From NCBI RefSeq assembly GCF_003667575.1, contig NZ_RCUY01000009.1, positions 372,001-436,000 of the forward strand: a DNA stretch of 64,000 nucleotides. Direction: 5' to 3'. This document shows, one piece after another, positions 15,490-24,207 of this stretch; positions within the stretch are counted from its first letter, which is position 1; the number at the start of each line of letters is the position of its first letter. The notes beneath the pieces are model-generated. The model made no database searches. It saw nothing but the letters and a program-made list of their open reading frames with translations, and had not been told where the DNA came from. This DNA is from Mycetocola lacteus (GTDB lineage Bacteria; Actinomycetota; Actinomycetes; Actinomycetales; Microbacteriaceae). The translations under genes and the position numbers were made by a program.

Positions 15490-18400
15490 TTAGTTGTCGG
15501 TGGAGGCATCGAGGCGGGAAACCGCCACGATGAAGCGACCGGCGTTGGCGAACTTGCCCGCGGCGATCGACTGCGCAAACTCGGGACGCTCATCGAGCAC
15601 CTCAGCCAGCCAATCGGTGCCCTCGGCCGCCGCGTGCGCGGACCCCTCGGGCAGACCGATCAGGCCAAACTCGGTGGCGAGGGTCTCCCCGGCGATGTCC
15701 ACCAGCTCAGTGGCCACGGTCACGGCCTCGGCGTCGGCGGCGTCGGCGAAGACCAGGTCCAGGCGGATCCGGTCGGACACCTCAAAACCGGCGGCCTTGC
15801 GGGTGTCCTGCACGGCGCGGATCACGTCGCGGGCCAGGCCCTCGGCCTCCAGCTCCGGGGTGGTCACGGTGTTCAGCAGCACAAATCCGCCACCGGCCAG
15901 CAGGGCCAGCGCGTTGTCGGCCGAACCGCCATCGCCCACCTCGAGGGTCAGCTCGTACTCGTGCGGCTCGAGGGCGATGCCACCAGCGGTGACCACGTCA
16001 CCCTCCTGGCTCCAGTCGCCGGCGCGGGCCGCCTTGATCACGGTCTGCACCTCCTTACCCAGGCGCGGACCCGCTGCACGGGCGTTCACGGCGAGCTTCG
16101 AGGTGATGCCGTAGCGTGCGGCGCTGTCCTCGGCGAGCTCCACGAACTCGACGGACTTGACGTTGAGCTCATCGCGCAGGGTCGACTCGAAGGCCGCGAG
16201 GCCCGCGGTATCGGTGGCCACAACGGTGAGGGTCGCCAGCGGCAGACGCACGCGCAGCCCGGCCTTCTTGCGCAGGGCCAGCGAGGTCGAGGCGATCTGA
16301 CGGACCTGGTCCATTGCGGCAACCAGCGCGTCATCGGCGGGCAGCTCATCGGCGCTCGGGTAGTCGGTCAGGTGCACCGAACGGCCACCGGTCAGACCCT
16401 TCCAGATCTGCTCGGTCACCAGCGGCAGGAACGGCGCGGCCACCCGGGTGAGGGTTTCCAGCACGGTGTAGAGGGTGTCAAACGCCTCGCTGCCGTTGCC
16501 GTCCGCGTCCACGCCCGCCCAGAAGCGGTCGCGCGAGCGACGCACGTACCAGTTGGTGAGCACGTCGGCGAAGTCGCGCAGTGCGGCCGCAGCCAGCGGG
16601 GTGTCGAAGTGCTCCAGGTGGTCGGTGACCTCGATGACCAGCTGACGGGTCTTGGCCAGGATGTAGCGGTCCAGCACATCGGTCGAGTCGGTGCGTCGCT
16701 TGGCGTCGTAGCCGCCCTCGGTGGCGAGGTTGGCGTACATCGAGAAGAAGTACCAGGAGTTCCACATCGGCAACAGGACCGAGCGCACACCCTCGCGGAT
16801 GCCCTCCTCGGTGACCACCAGGTTGCCGCCGCGGATGACCGAGCTGGAGAGCAGGAACCAGCGCATCGCATCGGATCCGTCGCGGTCAAAGACCTCGTTC
16901 ACATCCGGGTAGTTGCGCAGCGACTTGCTCATCTTCTGGCCGTCGTTACCCAGCACGATGCCGTGGCTGATGACGTTCTTGAACGCCGGACGGTCGAACA
17001 GAGCGGTGGACAGGGTGTGCAGCATGTAGAACCAGCCGCGGGTCTGCCCGATGTACTCAACGATGAAGTCGGCCGGGTTGTGGCTCTCGAACCACTCCTG
17101 GTTTTCGAACGGGTAGTGCACCTGGGCGAAGGGCATCGAGCCCGAGTCGAACCAGACGTCCAGCACGTCGGTGATCCGGCGCATGGTGGACTGACCGGTG
17201 GGGTCGTCCGGGTTCGGACGGGTCAGCTCGTCGATGTAGGGACGGTGCAGGTCGGTCGGGCGCACACCGAAGTCGGCCTCAAGCTCATCCAGCGATCCGT
17301 AGACATCGATGCGCGGGTACTCGGGGTTGTCGCTCTTCCACACCGGGATCGGCGAACCCCAGTAGCGGTTGCGGCTGATCGACCAGTCACGGGCACCGGC
17401 CACCCACTTACCAAACTGGCCATCCTTGACGTTCTCCGGAACCCAGTTGATCTCCTGGTTGAGCTCGCCCATGCGGCCCTTGAACTCGGGAACCTTCACG
17501 AACCAGCTCGACACGGCCTTGTAGATCAGCGGGTTACGGCAGCGCCAGCAGTGCGGGTAGGAGTGCACGTAGCTGGCCTGACGCAGCAGGCGGCCCTTCT
17601 CCTTGAGCAGATTGGTCAGCGGCTTATTGGCCTCGAACCACAGCTCGCCGGCCACGTCGGTCACCTCGGGGAGGAAGCGTCCACCCTCGTCCACCGAGAG
17701 CACCACGGGGATGCCGGCGGCCTGACAGATGCGCTGGTCGTCCTCACCATAGGCCGGGGCCTGGTGGACGATACCGGTACCGTCGGTGGTGCTGACATAG
17801 TCGTCGGAGAGGATCTGCCAGGCGTTGGACATATCCAGGTCATCGGTGGTCTGGTAGTAGTCAAACACCGGGGTGTAGCGGGTGCCCACCAGCTCTTCGC
17901 CAACCAGGGTGCGGGTGATCGCGGCGGTGGCCGCGGCGGCGTCCTCGTACCCCAGGTCCTTGGCGTAGCTGCCCACCAGGTCGGTGGCCAGCAGGTACTG
18001 CGAGGCGGCGTCGCCCCCGTCGTGGGCACCGTTCGGACCCGCGGGCAGCACGGCGTAGCTGATGGCCGGGCCCACAACCAGGGCAACGTTGGTGGGCAGG
18101 GTCCACGGGGTCGTGGTCCAAGCCAGGGCCTTCACGCCGGTGAGGTCCAGGGCGTCGGCGCGTTCGCCGGCGAAGGGGAAGGTCACGGTGACGGTCTGGT
18201 CCTGACGGTCCTTATAGACGTCGTCATCCATCCGCAGCTCGTGGTTGGACAGCGGGGTCTGGTCGCGCCAGCAGTAGGGCAGCACCCGGTAGCCCTCGTA
18301 GGCGAGGTCCTTGGAGTGCAGCTGCTTGAACGCCCAGATGACGCTCTCCATGAAGTCGATGTCGAGGGTCTTATAGTCGTTTTCGAAGTCAACCCAGCGC

Positions 18401-18852
18401 GCCTGGCGGGTCACATAACGCTCCCACTCGCGGGTGTACTTCAGCACACCCTCACGCGCGGCGTTGTTGAATGCGGCCAGACCCATCTCCTCGATCTGGC
18501 TCTTATCGGTGATGCCCAGCTCACGCTCGGCCTCAAGCTCGGCGGGCAGACCGTGGGTGTCCCAGCCGAAGCGGCGGTGGACCTGCTTGCCGCGCATGGT
18601 CTGGAAGCGCGGGAACAGGTCCTTGGCGTAACCGGTCAGCAGGTGACCGTAGTGCGGGAGGCCGTTGGCGAAGGGAGGGCCGTCGTAGAAGGTCCACTCG
18701 GGGGCACCCTCGCGGTTGTCAATCGAGGCCTGGAACGTCCCATCGGTACGCCAAAACTCGAGGATCTGCTCCTCGATCTCGGGGAAACGCGGCGAGGCCT
18801 GGATACCGAACGCGGCACCGGGCTGGGAGTCCTGGGACTTCGGATACGACAT
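15490..18852 (-). CDS. ileS: Isoleucyl-tRNA synthetase
   Basis: The 1120-aa class I synthetase charges tRNA-Ile. The HIGH-equivalent motif is [18 protein letters not shown] near residue 57 and the KMSKS loop is [13 protein letters not shown]. The editing CP1 insertion lies between them. Length and the HYGH form match the large eukaryote-like actinobacterial IleRS type, which tends to resist mupirocin (a family expectation). The ATG at 18852 has AGGAG 6 bases upstream; a TTG two codons earlier is ignored. Expression is controlled by the T-box leader directly upstream. Confidence 0.96.
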   Translation of the reverse strand: MSYPKSQDSQPGAAFGIQASPRFPEIEEQILEFWRTDGTFQASIDNREGAPEWTFYDGPPFANGLPHYGHLLTGYAKDLFPRFQTMRGKQVHRRFGWDTHGLPAELEAERELGITDKSQIEEMGLAAFNNAAREGVLKYTREWERYVTRQARWVDFENDYKTLDIDFMESVIWAFKQLHSKDLAYEGYRVLPYCWRDQTPLSNHELRMDDDVYKDRQDQTVTVTFPFAGERADALDLTGVKALAWTTTPWTLPTNVALVVGPAISYAVLPAGPNGAHDGGDAASQYLLATDLVGSYAKDLGYEDAAAATAAITRTLVGEELVGTRYTPVFDYYQTTDDLDMSNAWQILSDDYVSTTDGTGIVHQAPAYGEDDQRICQAAGIPVVLSVDEGGRFLPEVTDVAGELWFEANKPLTNLLKEKGRLLRQASYVHSYPHCWRCRNPLIYKAVSSWFVKVPEFKGRMGELNQEINWVPENVKDGQFGKWVAGARDWSISRNRYWGSPIPVWKSDNPEYPRIDVYGSLDELEADFGVRPTDLHRPYIDELTRPNPDDPTGQSTMRRITDVLDVWFDSGSMPFAQVHYPFENQEWFESHNPADFIVEYIGQTRGWFYMLHTLSTALFDRPAFKNVISHGIVLGNDGQKMSKSLRNYPDVNEVFDRDGSDAMRWFLLSSSVIRGGNLVVTEEGIREGVRSVLLPMWNSWYFFSMYANLATEGGYDAKRRTDSTDVLDRYILAKTRQLVIEVTDHLEHFDTPLAAAALRDFADVLTNWYVRRSRDRFWAGVDADGNGSEAFDTLYTVLETLTRVAAPFLPLVTEQIWKGLTGGRSVHLTDYPSADELPADDALVAAMDQVRQIASTSLALRKKAGLRVRLPLATLTVVATDTAGLAAFESTLRDELNVKSVEFVELAEDSAARYGITSKLAVNARAAGPRLGKEVQTVIKAARAGDWSQEGDVVTAGGIALEPHEYELTLEVGDGGSADNALALLAGGGFVLLNTVTTPELEAEGLARDVIRAVQDTRKAAGFEVSDRIRLDLVFADAADAEAVTVATELVDIAGETLATEFGLIGLPEGSAHAAAEGTDWLAEVLDERPEFAQSIAAGKFANAGRFIVAVSRLDASTDN

Positions 18853-19048
18853 GTGCAACTCCTGGCAGTGAGATTTTCTCCTGCGAGGACGACATGAGCC
18901 GCGGTACCACCTCGCTTATTCGCTGATCCCCGGGCAGGGGGCGAATCGCTTCATTGGGCTGTGACGGGCCTGACCCGTTCGGTTCTACCCGCGGCCGCAG
19001 CCGCGCTCTTCCGAAAACTCCCCGGTGATGGCCGGATCGATGTTGGTA
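18853..19048 (-). promoter_or_regulatory. T-box riboswitch leader of ileS
   Basis: The conserved T-box sequence GAGGTGGTACCGCGG (complement of 18899-18913) is present, preceded by AAGC. Downstream, CCTCGCAGGAG can pair with GCGAGG, so the GGAG region can be sequestered. This fits the translational T-box class seen for actinobacterial ileS. Two AUC (Ile) triplets in the 5' part (around 19023-19045) are specifier candidates; I cannot choose between them by eye. A -10-like TACACT (complement of 19055-19060) puts the transcript start near 19048. Confidence 0.9.
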
Positions 19049-19174
19049 TCCACCAGTGTACCGGCAATTGCGGGGTGCGGCGAGCGCGCCGGGGCGCGTA
19101 GCGCGAACGTTCAGTGAAGCTCGGGAGAATAGAGTGTTCCCCGCGCGAAAGGCACCCCCATTCCTCTGCACTTG

Positions 19175-19903
19175 ATGAACCTCACCCCCGCCTCCTGGAG
19201 CGACATCCTCGATGCGTTCCTGGGGCGAACCGCCCCGGTGACCCTGGAGCCACTGATCCTCGGATCGATCATCCTGGCCGCGATTCTGCTGAGCGTGCCG
19301 CGGGTGACCTGGCGCTGGTTTGGGATGTTCACCACCCTGGTCCACGAGCTGGGCCACGCGTTCTCGGCCGGGCTGCTGGGTCGCCGGGTGCGCGCGATCC
19401 GGGTGGGGGCCAATCACGGCGGCTCGACGATCAGCTCGGGTGGATCCTTCACCGCGGTCATCTCGGGCTTCCTGGGCTACCCGGCCCCGGCGATCGTGGG
19501 CGCCGCCCTGATCCTCACCGCGACCGCCGGTTATACCCGGGCGGCGATCTTCGGCGGTGCGATCCTGGTGATGCTCTCGCTGATCTTCCTACGTGGGTGG
19601 GGCGCGATCCTGATCGCCCTGGCCACCCTCGCCGGCGGTGCGGCGCTGTGGTTCTATGCCGATTCGGTGATGCAGACCTATGCGCTGATCACCGTGGGCC
19701 TGGCCCTGCTGGTGGGATCGCTTCGAGGCCTGGGCAACGTGTTTGCCGCGCACGGCCGAAAGCACCGCAACCTGGAATCCTCCGACGCCTATATCCTCGC
19801 CCGACAGACCCACATTCCGTCGGTCTTCTGGCTGCTGGGTTTTAGCGTGGCGATTGCCGCCTGTGTGTGGGCGAGCGTGGTGGCGCTGGTCGGGACGGTT
19901 TAG
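19175..19903 (+). CDS. M50B-like membrane metallopeptidase
   Basis: The 242-aa membrane protein has about six hydrophobic segments and the zinc motif HELGH in MFTTLVHELGHAFSAGLLGRRV near residue 56. The downstream GGSTISSGGSFTAVISGFLGYPAPAIVG segment is typical of the M50B-like family. Such proteins cleave substrates within or near the membrane; the target is unknown. The ATG at 19175 has no clear ribosome site; a TTG at 19172 is adjacent, and TAGAGT at 19130-19135 is a possible -10. The SDP-type operon follows after about 200 bases. Confidence 0.85.
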   Translation: MNLTPASWSDILDAFLGRTAPVTLEPLILGSIILAAILLSVPRVTWRWFGMFTTLVHELGHAFSAGLLGRRVRAIRVGANHGGSTISSGGSFTAVISGFLGYPAPAIVGAALILTATAGYTRAAIFGGAILVMLSLIFLRGWGAILIALATLAGGAALWFYADSVMQTYALITVGLALLVGSLRGLGNVFAAHGRKHRNLESSDAYILARQTHIPSVFWLLGFSVAIAACVWASVVALVGTV

Positions 19904-20107
19904 GACGCCCCTGGCGGCGCGGAGGTCTTCCGGACTCACTGCGGTTTCCCAGCCTCCTGCGTATGGCACGGAGGAGAATCAAACCGTCGCACTCGTGGTT
20001 CGGGATCCCCCGTCCACGGCAGCCCTGGTTGCCGACGAACCTCGACCGTGCGCATCTCCCCCTTCACCGCAACTGACGAATCGCTCGTCTTTGATGAAAG
20101 GGATCAC

Positions 20108-20833
20108 ATGTCCATTCCCACCGCACTCTCCACCGTCTTCACCACCAAGAAGAGCATCGGGGCGATAGCCCTGACCGCGACGCTGGCGATTTTGCCGGCC
20201 GCGCTCCCCGCCCAGGGGTCGACCGCACACGCGACGACCAGCCAGTCGACCGGCCAGGCCCAGGCCACAACCGAACCGGCCTCGACCGCGCAGACCGCTC
20301 CGCGCGCAACCACCTTCGACGACCGCGACGTGGTCGATCTGCTGGCGTTTGGTCGCGGACCTATTGCCGAGCAACATCCCGAACTCGTCCGCCAGTTGGG
20401 CCACGCAGCAGCCTCGGAAGCCCCGGCCGAACTCACCGATACCCTGCTCGCCGACCTGCGGGAGGTTGATCCGGACTTCACCGCGCGGGTTACCCGCAGC
20501 GCACAGGCGAAGGATCCGTACCGCGCCGAGGCGGCACTCCAGGCATTCAGCGACGATGTCACGCGGGTAGCGGCGAAGTACTCCGCCGACAACGCCGCCC
20601 CGGGCGTCGCATCGGACGCGGCCGTTTCCTCCCCGCGCCCGGCCTCCCCCTATAACGGTAAGGTCATCGGATTCACCAACGTGTTTGTGAGCACCCAGGT
20701 GGTGATTGCGGCCGCGGTTGCCGCGAGCGTCGCCGCCGTCGTAGGTGCCCTGGCAGTGATCGTCTACCAGAGCTCCGGCGGCGACTCCGATTTGATCCGG
20801 GAGGGTTTTGCGGCCTCGCTCTCCGAGCTCTAG
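20108..20833 (+). CDS. sdpC: SdpC family antimicrobial peptide precursor
   Basis: The 241-aa protein is the probable pro-toxin of an SDP-type killing system. It has a signal peptide (TTKKSIGAIALTATLAILPAALPA, likely cut near AHA at residue 42), a helical middle with the family motif LLAFGRGPIAEQHPELVRQ (about 73-91), and a very hydrophobic Ala/Val segment at about 192-220 (VFVSTQVVIAAAVAASVAAV). That segment corresponds to the membrane-active SDP peptide cut from SdpC in Bacillus subtilis. No cysteine is present, so the B. subtilis disulfide is missing. AAAGGG precedes the ATG. sdpA, sdpB and a DUF1648 gene follow directly. Confidence 0.82.
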   Translation: MSIPTALSTVFTTKKSIGAIALTATLAILPAALPAQGSTAHATTSQSTGQAQATTEPASTAQTAPRATTFDDRDVVDLLAFGRGPIAEQHPELVRQLGHAAASEAPAELTDTLLADLREVDPDFTARVTRSAQAKDPYRAEAALQAFSDDVTRVAAKYSADNAAPGVASDAAVSSPRPASPYNGKVIGFTNVFVSTQVVIAAAVAASVAAVVGALAVIVYQSSGGDSDLIREGFAASLSEL

Positions 20834-20839
20834 ACCACA

Positions 20840-21415
20840 ATGACCTCGCATCACCGTAAGCTCTCTCCACCCCAGCCACGACAACCAACCCGGCTCTTTT
20901 TCCTCACGCTGGGCCTCATCGCCGTATTCTTCGGGGTCACCGTTGGTGCGTCGTGGACAAATAATGTCCTCACCAGATCACCGAAAACGTCGGTTTCCGC
21001 GGATATTCAGGCCCTGTTCCCGCAGGGTTGGGCGTTTTTCACCAAGAGTCCACGCGAACCCGCCGCGGTCCCCTACCTCCAGACCGCGGCGGGCGACTGG
21101 GTTCGGGCCGACTCCCTGCCGCAGGCCGGCGCCAACAACCTCTTTGGACTCAGCCGCAACCAGCGAGCACAGGGCACCGAGTTGGCGATCATCGCGCACC
21201 TGCTCCCCGGATTCGAGAAGTGCGCCGACTATGTGTCCAACTGCCTGGAAACCGCCGCACCCCCACGCACGGTCCTCGCCAGCCCCACGCGAGCGCAGCG
21301 GTTCTGCGGTGACCTGACAATAGTCATGCAGGAACCCGTCAAGTTCGGGTACCGAGATCGTGTGCCCTCGCAAACCCGCGCGGTCTCCCTTGCAAGGGTG
21401 GCAATCACGTGCTGA
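20840..21415 (+). CDS. sdpA: SdpA family antimicrobial peptide maturation protein
   Basis: The 191-aa protein has one N-terminal membrane anchor (LFFLTLGLIAVFFGVTVGASW, about residues 19-39) and an exported domain containing the SdpA-type motif LFPQGWAFFTKSPREP near residue 60. Three cysteines follow (KCADYVSNC and RFCGDL), with a final Cys at the C-terminus. In B. subtilis SdpA and SdpB are both needed to make active SDP from SdpC. It starts 6 bases after sdpC, and its stop overlaps sdpB (GTG at 21409). Confidence 0.85.
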   Translation: MTSHHRKLSPPQPRQPTRLFFLTLGLIAVFFGVTVGASWTNNVLTRSPKTSVSADIQALFPQGWAFFTKSPREPAAVPYLQTAAGDWVRADSLPQAGANNLFGLSRNQRAQGTELAIIAHLLPGFEKCADYVSNCLETAAPPRTVLASPTRAQRFCGDLTIVMQEPVKFGYRDRVPSQTRAVSLARVAITC

Positions 21416-22356
21416 CGACACACGCACCGCGAGCCCTGTCCCCGACGCGCGACCTTGGTGGCCCGCTGCGCGGGCTCGCGGCAAACATCTCTCGCTACCC
21501 TCAGCCGGGGATCCGGGTGCAACTCGGGCGCAGCATCATCGCGCTCGGCCAGCTCGTGACCCTTGCCCTTACCTCGTGGCAGAACCTGACCACCGAGGTG
21601 CTGAGTATCGAACCGGCTACGTACTGCGCGGGTGTGAGGCGAACCTCGCTGTTCTGTCTGGGTTCGGAAACCCCACAGGAGTTCGGCCGCTGGATCGGGA
21701 TCGTCATCGCGACGCTGGTCATCGCCGGGGTGTTCCCCCGCATCCTGGCCGTCGCGCACCTCTGGCTCGCCCTCTCCATGAATATCTCGCTTTCACTACC
21801 CGACGGCGGCGAAAGCGTGGCCGTCTTCGCCACCGCCTTTCTGGTGCTGATCGAGCTCACCGAGCGCCGCAGGTGGGGATGGCACCACGCGCAGGCGGGG
21901 CCCGTTAGTCTCCCCCGGAGTGGGCTGCGGGCGATCAGTTATGCGGGATCTCTCGCGCTGTGCATCCAATTAGCAGGCATCTACTTCGAGAGCGGACTGG
22001 CCAAACTCGCCGTACCCGAATGGGTCGACGGGAGCGCGATGTTTTACATCACCCGTGACCCGATGTTTGGAACCGTCGGGTGGGTCGGTGACATCCTCCA
22101 GGCCGCCACCATGTTGCCCGTCGGGACTGCCCTACTCACGTGGGGCACGATCGCGATGGAGTGCACAATTGCCGTATTTCTCCTCCTGCCGTCCCGCTAT
22201 AAACGTTATGCACTCCTCGGGGTGATTCTGTTGCACGTGGGCATCGGCGTGGCCATGGGACTGTGGTCGTTCGCCGCGACGATGATTGGCACGGCACTCA
22301 TCGCGGCCTACTCACTCGCCGACCCCACTCACGTCGATACCGAAGGCAGGAAATGA
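21409..22356 (+). CDS. sdpB: SdpB family membrane protein (SDP maturation)
   Basis: The 315-aa multi-pass membrane protein is of the HTTM-related SdpB type. It shows YPQPGIRVQLGRSIIALGQL near the start, a Cys-containing exposed loop (ATYCAGVRRTSLFCLG, about residues 71-86), IYFESGLAKLAVPEWVDGSAMFYI near 200 and TWGTIAMECTIAVFLLLP near 250. SdpB acts with SdpA to mature the toxin. The GTG start at 21409 has AAGGGTGG upstream and overlaps sdpA. The stop overlaps the next gene (ATGA at 22353), so the whole set is one coupled operon. Confidence 0.88.
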   Translation: MLTTHAPRALSPTRDLGGPLRGLAANISRYPQPGIRVQLGRSIIALGQLVTLALTSWQNLTTEVLSIEPATYCAGVRRTSLFCLGSETPQEFGRWIGIVIATLVIAGVFPRILAVAHLWLALSMNISLSLPDGGESVAVFATAFLVLIELTERRRWGWHHAQAGPVSLPRSGLRAISYAGSLALCIQLAGIYFESGLAKLAVPEWVDGSAMFYITRDPMFGTVGWVGDILQAATMLPVGTALLTWGTIAMECTIAVFLLLPSRYKRYALLGVILLHVGIGVAMGLWSFAATMIGTALIAAYSLADPTHVDTEGRK

Positions 22357-22832
22357 GCGTCAAGATTCGATTTACCTGGGCCGCCCTCTTTACCCTGCTG
22401 CCGCTCATCTGGCTGCTGGTGGCCGCGCAGGATCAGCCCGTCGTCGAGCGAGCAATCGCGACCCACTGGACCCTCGCCGGGGTTCCCGACGGCTATGACA
22501 ACCAGAACGGGCTTCTCTGGGCGGCCCTGATTCCCCTGATCGCCTGCACGCTGATCGCCGGGGCGCTGGTGATCGCACTGGATCAGAGCGTGGGCCGATG
22601 GTCGGCCGCAAGCGGATTTGGGACGCTTGCGCTGGTGAGCGCGGGAGCCGTACTGATGCGCGGCGCGATGCTCGCCACGGCACTGCAACCCGAACTCGGC
22701 GATCGCCTGGGATCGCCGTTTCTTACCCTGCTATGGGCCATCCCGTGGGGAGCCATCGCCTTTTGGATAGCATCCGCCCGACGGCCGATCATGCCCGAGC
22801 CTCAGGAGGTGCTCCCCGAGTCCGCGGACTAG
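22353..22832 (+). CDS. DUF1648 membrane protein, candidate SDP immunity (SdpI-like)
   Basis: The 159-aa protein has four hydrophobic segments. Its start fits DUF1648, the N-terminal domain of SdpI: ATHWTLAGVPDGYDNQNGLLW at about residues 36-56 matches the HW...G.PDGY pattern. B. subtilis SdpI (about 200 aa) binds SDP and gives immunity. This protein is shorter and lacks an obvious C-terminal SdpI half. Its place as the last coupled gene after sdpC-A-B strongly suggests immunity; that is inference. The stop overlaps the stop of the convergent gene by 2 bases, so no spacer or terminator separates them. Confidence 0.75.
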   Translation: MSVKIRFTWAALFTLLPLIWLLVAAQDQPVVERAIATHWTLAGVPDGYDNQNGLLWAALIPLIACTLIAGALVIALDQSVGRWSAASGFGTLALVSAGAVLMRGAMLATALQPELGDRLGSPFLTLLWAIPWGAIAFWIASARRPIMPEPQEVLPESAD

Positions 22833-23461
22833 TGGCCGCCCTCGCCATCCTCATCGTGGTCGTGATCGGGATCCTCGGGCTCGCCGCAGGCGTGGCCCAT
22901 CATGCGGAAACCGTGCAGGACCGGGCTGGTCTCGGTCTGGCCGAACGCGTTGGTACGGGTGATCGTATAGTCCACCTCGGCGCCGAAGGGGTGCGAGGTG
23001 AAGGACTGCCCGGGCTCGCCGATGAAGGTGCAGGATCCAGCGTCGGAGGCACCACCCGCCGCCTGAGCAGAATCCCATCCAAGCTGCGCGGTCACCCAGG
23101 CGGCGTCCTGGCCGAGTGCCGTCTGCACCCGCAGTCGGCGGTCCTCGGGAATCGGAATCTTGGTGCACTGCTGACCGTCGGCCGCACCCTTGCACACCTC
23201 ACCATTGGTTGCGGTGCACTCGGTCTGCCCCGCCTGGATTTCGCATCCGGCAAGCACGTAGGAGGCGTCGGCGTGGGCATTATTCTGCTGGACAATCCGC
23301 AGGGTCGCCGTGCTCCCCACCCCCTGACTGAGCGCAAACAGGGTGCCACCACCGGCGAGAACCAGGACCGCGAGCACGCTCAGGGTGATGATCAGCCCGC
23401 GGCGGCGACGCTTCGGCGGCTCGATGGGTTCAAATACGGGTGCGGGCCAGGCCTCGGTCAT
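22829..23461 (-). CDS. Membrane-anchored exported protein with Cys pairs and a His/Asp-rich tail
   Basis: The 210-aa protein is not recognised. A short Pro-rich cytoplasmic start (EPIEPPKRRRRG) leads to one membrane helix (LIITLSVLAVLVLAGGGTLFAL). An exported domain with six cysteines follows (LAGCEIQAGQTECTATNGEVCKG.., QQCTKI, GSCTFIG, GHACGEP), and the protein ends HDHDEDGEGGH. The tail could bind metal; the cysteines probably form disulfides. It is coupled to the tetR gene upstream (ATGA at 23458) and is likely controlled by it. Confidence 0.75.
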   Translation of the reverse strand: MTEAWPAPVFEPIEPPKRRRRGLIITLSVLAVLVLAGGGTLFALSQGVGSTATLRIVQQNNAHADASYVLAGCEIQAGQTECTATNGEVCKGAADGQQCTKIPIPEDRRLRVQTALGQDAAWVTAQLGWDSAQAAGGASDAGSCTFIGEPGQSFTSHPFGAEVDYTITRTNAFGQTETSPVLHGFRMMGHACGEPEDPDHDHDEDGEGGH

Positions 23462-24075
23462 CGGGTCCCCTTCGCGAGATCGGTGAATCCGGTCAGCGCC
23501 GGGTGCAGGGCATCGGCCACGTAGGTTTCCAGGCGTTCGCGGCGCACGCCCGCGGCAATCCAGGCGGCCACCCCGGCGGCAATCGCGCCCACCGCAACCG
23601 ACCCGATGGTGCGAGCGATGAACTCGGGTTCCTCGGGGGCCACAAACGCCTGGATCGCCTCGGCGAGCGCCAGCAGGCGTGCCGGGGCCGAGGCTTCGAG
23701 ATCCGTCCGGGTCCCCATCAGCTCGGCCTGGCTAAATGCCCAGGGGACGCGGGCGGCCGGATGCTCGGCGGCCACCGCAAGAATGAGTGCTGAGAGCTGC
23801 TCCAGCCGGGTCCCCTCCTCTCCGGAGGTGGGCGACCCGAGCGCGGTAACCAGTGCGGTGATGGACTGATCCAGGTCGATCCACAGCAGGTCCGCCTTGG
23901 CCCCAAAGTAGTTAAAGAACGTGTTTCGACTCACCCCGGCGCGCTGGGTGATCTGCTCGATCGAGGTGGCCGGATACCCCTGTTCCAGGAACAGCTCGGC
24001 CGCGGCATCCTCAAGCATCTGACGGGAGGACCGGCGCGGGCGGCCCACACGGGCGGCGGGAGGAACTTCGGTCAC
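23458..24075 (-). CDS. TetR family transcriptional regulator
   Basis: The 205-aa protein has a typical N-terminal HTH: QMLEDAAAELFLEQGYPATSIEQITQRAGVSRNTFFNYFGAKADLLW (about residues 19-65), preceded by a basic arm (ARVGRPRRSSR). The C-terminal ligand domain is helical and not diagnostic. It is divergent from the oligopeptide-type ABC operon, with about 130 bases between starts, and coupled to the exported Cys-rich protein downstream. It could control either. Confidence 0.92.
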   Translation of the reverse strand: MTEVPPAARVGRPRRSSRQMLEDAAAELFLEQGYPATSIEQITQRAGVSRNTFFNYFGAKADLLWIDLDQSITALVTALGSPTSGEEGTRLEQLSALILAVAAEHPAARVPWAFSQAELMGTRTDLEASAPARLLALAEAIQAFVAPEEPEFIARTIGSVAVGAIAAGVAAWIAAGVRRERLETYVADALHPALTGFTDLAKGTR

Positions 24076-24207
24076 CGGGGGTGTCCTTTCATCAGATTTT
24101 CCCCCAGCCTAGCGGGCGTCCGTCACACGTTTTACATCCACGCCGCACTCGCGCTAGGCTGGGTTCTTGCACCCGATCCAAAAACCCGGATCGGCAGGAA
24201 GGTTCCC

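Noticed and set aside
14266..18897. Very long open frame (about 1540 codons) on the plus strand opposite folC and ileS
   Set aside because: It is the antisense shadow of two well-supported genes in GC-rich DNA. Its product is rich in Gly/His/Val low-complexity sequence with no domain or ribosome site, and it crosses the T-box region.
18899..19015. GC-rich hairpins upstream of ileS as an intrinsic terminator
   Set aside because: They carry the T-box core sequence and no T tract follows, so a translational T-box explains them better.
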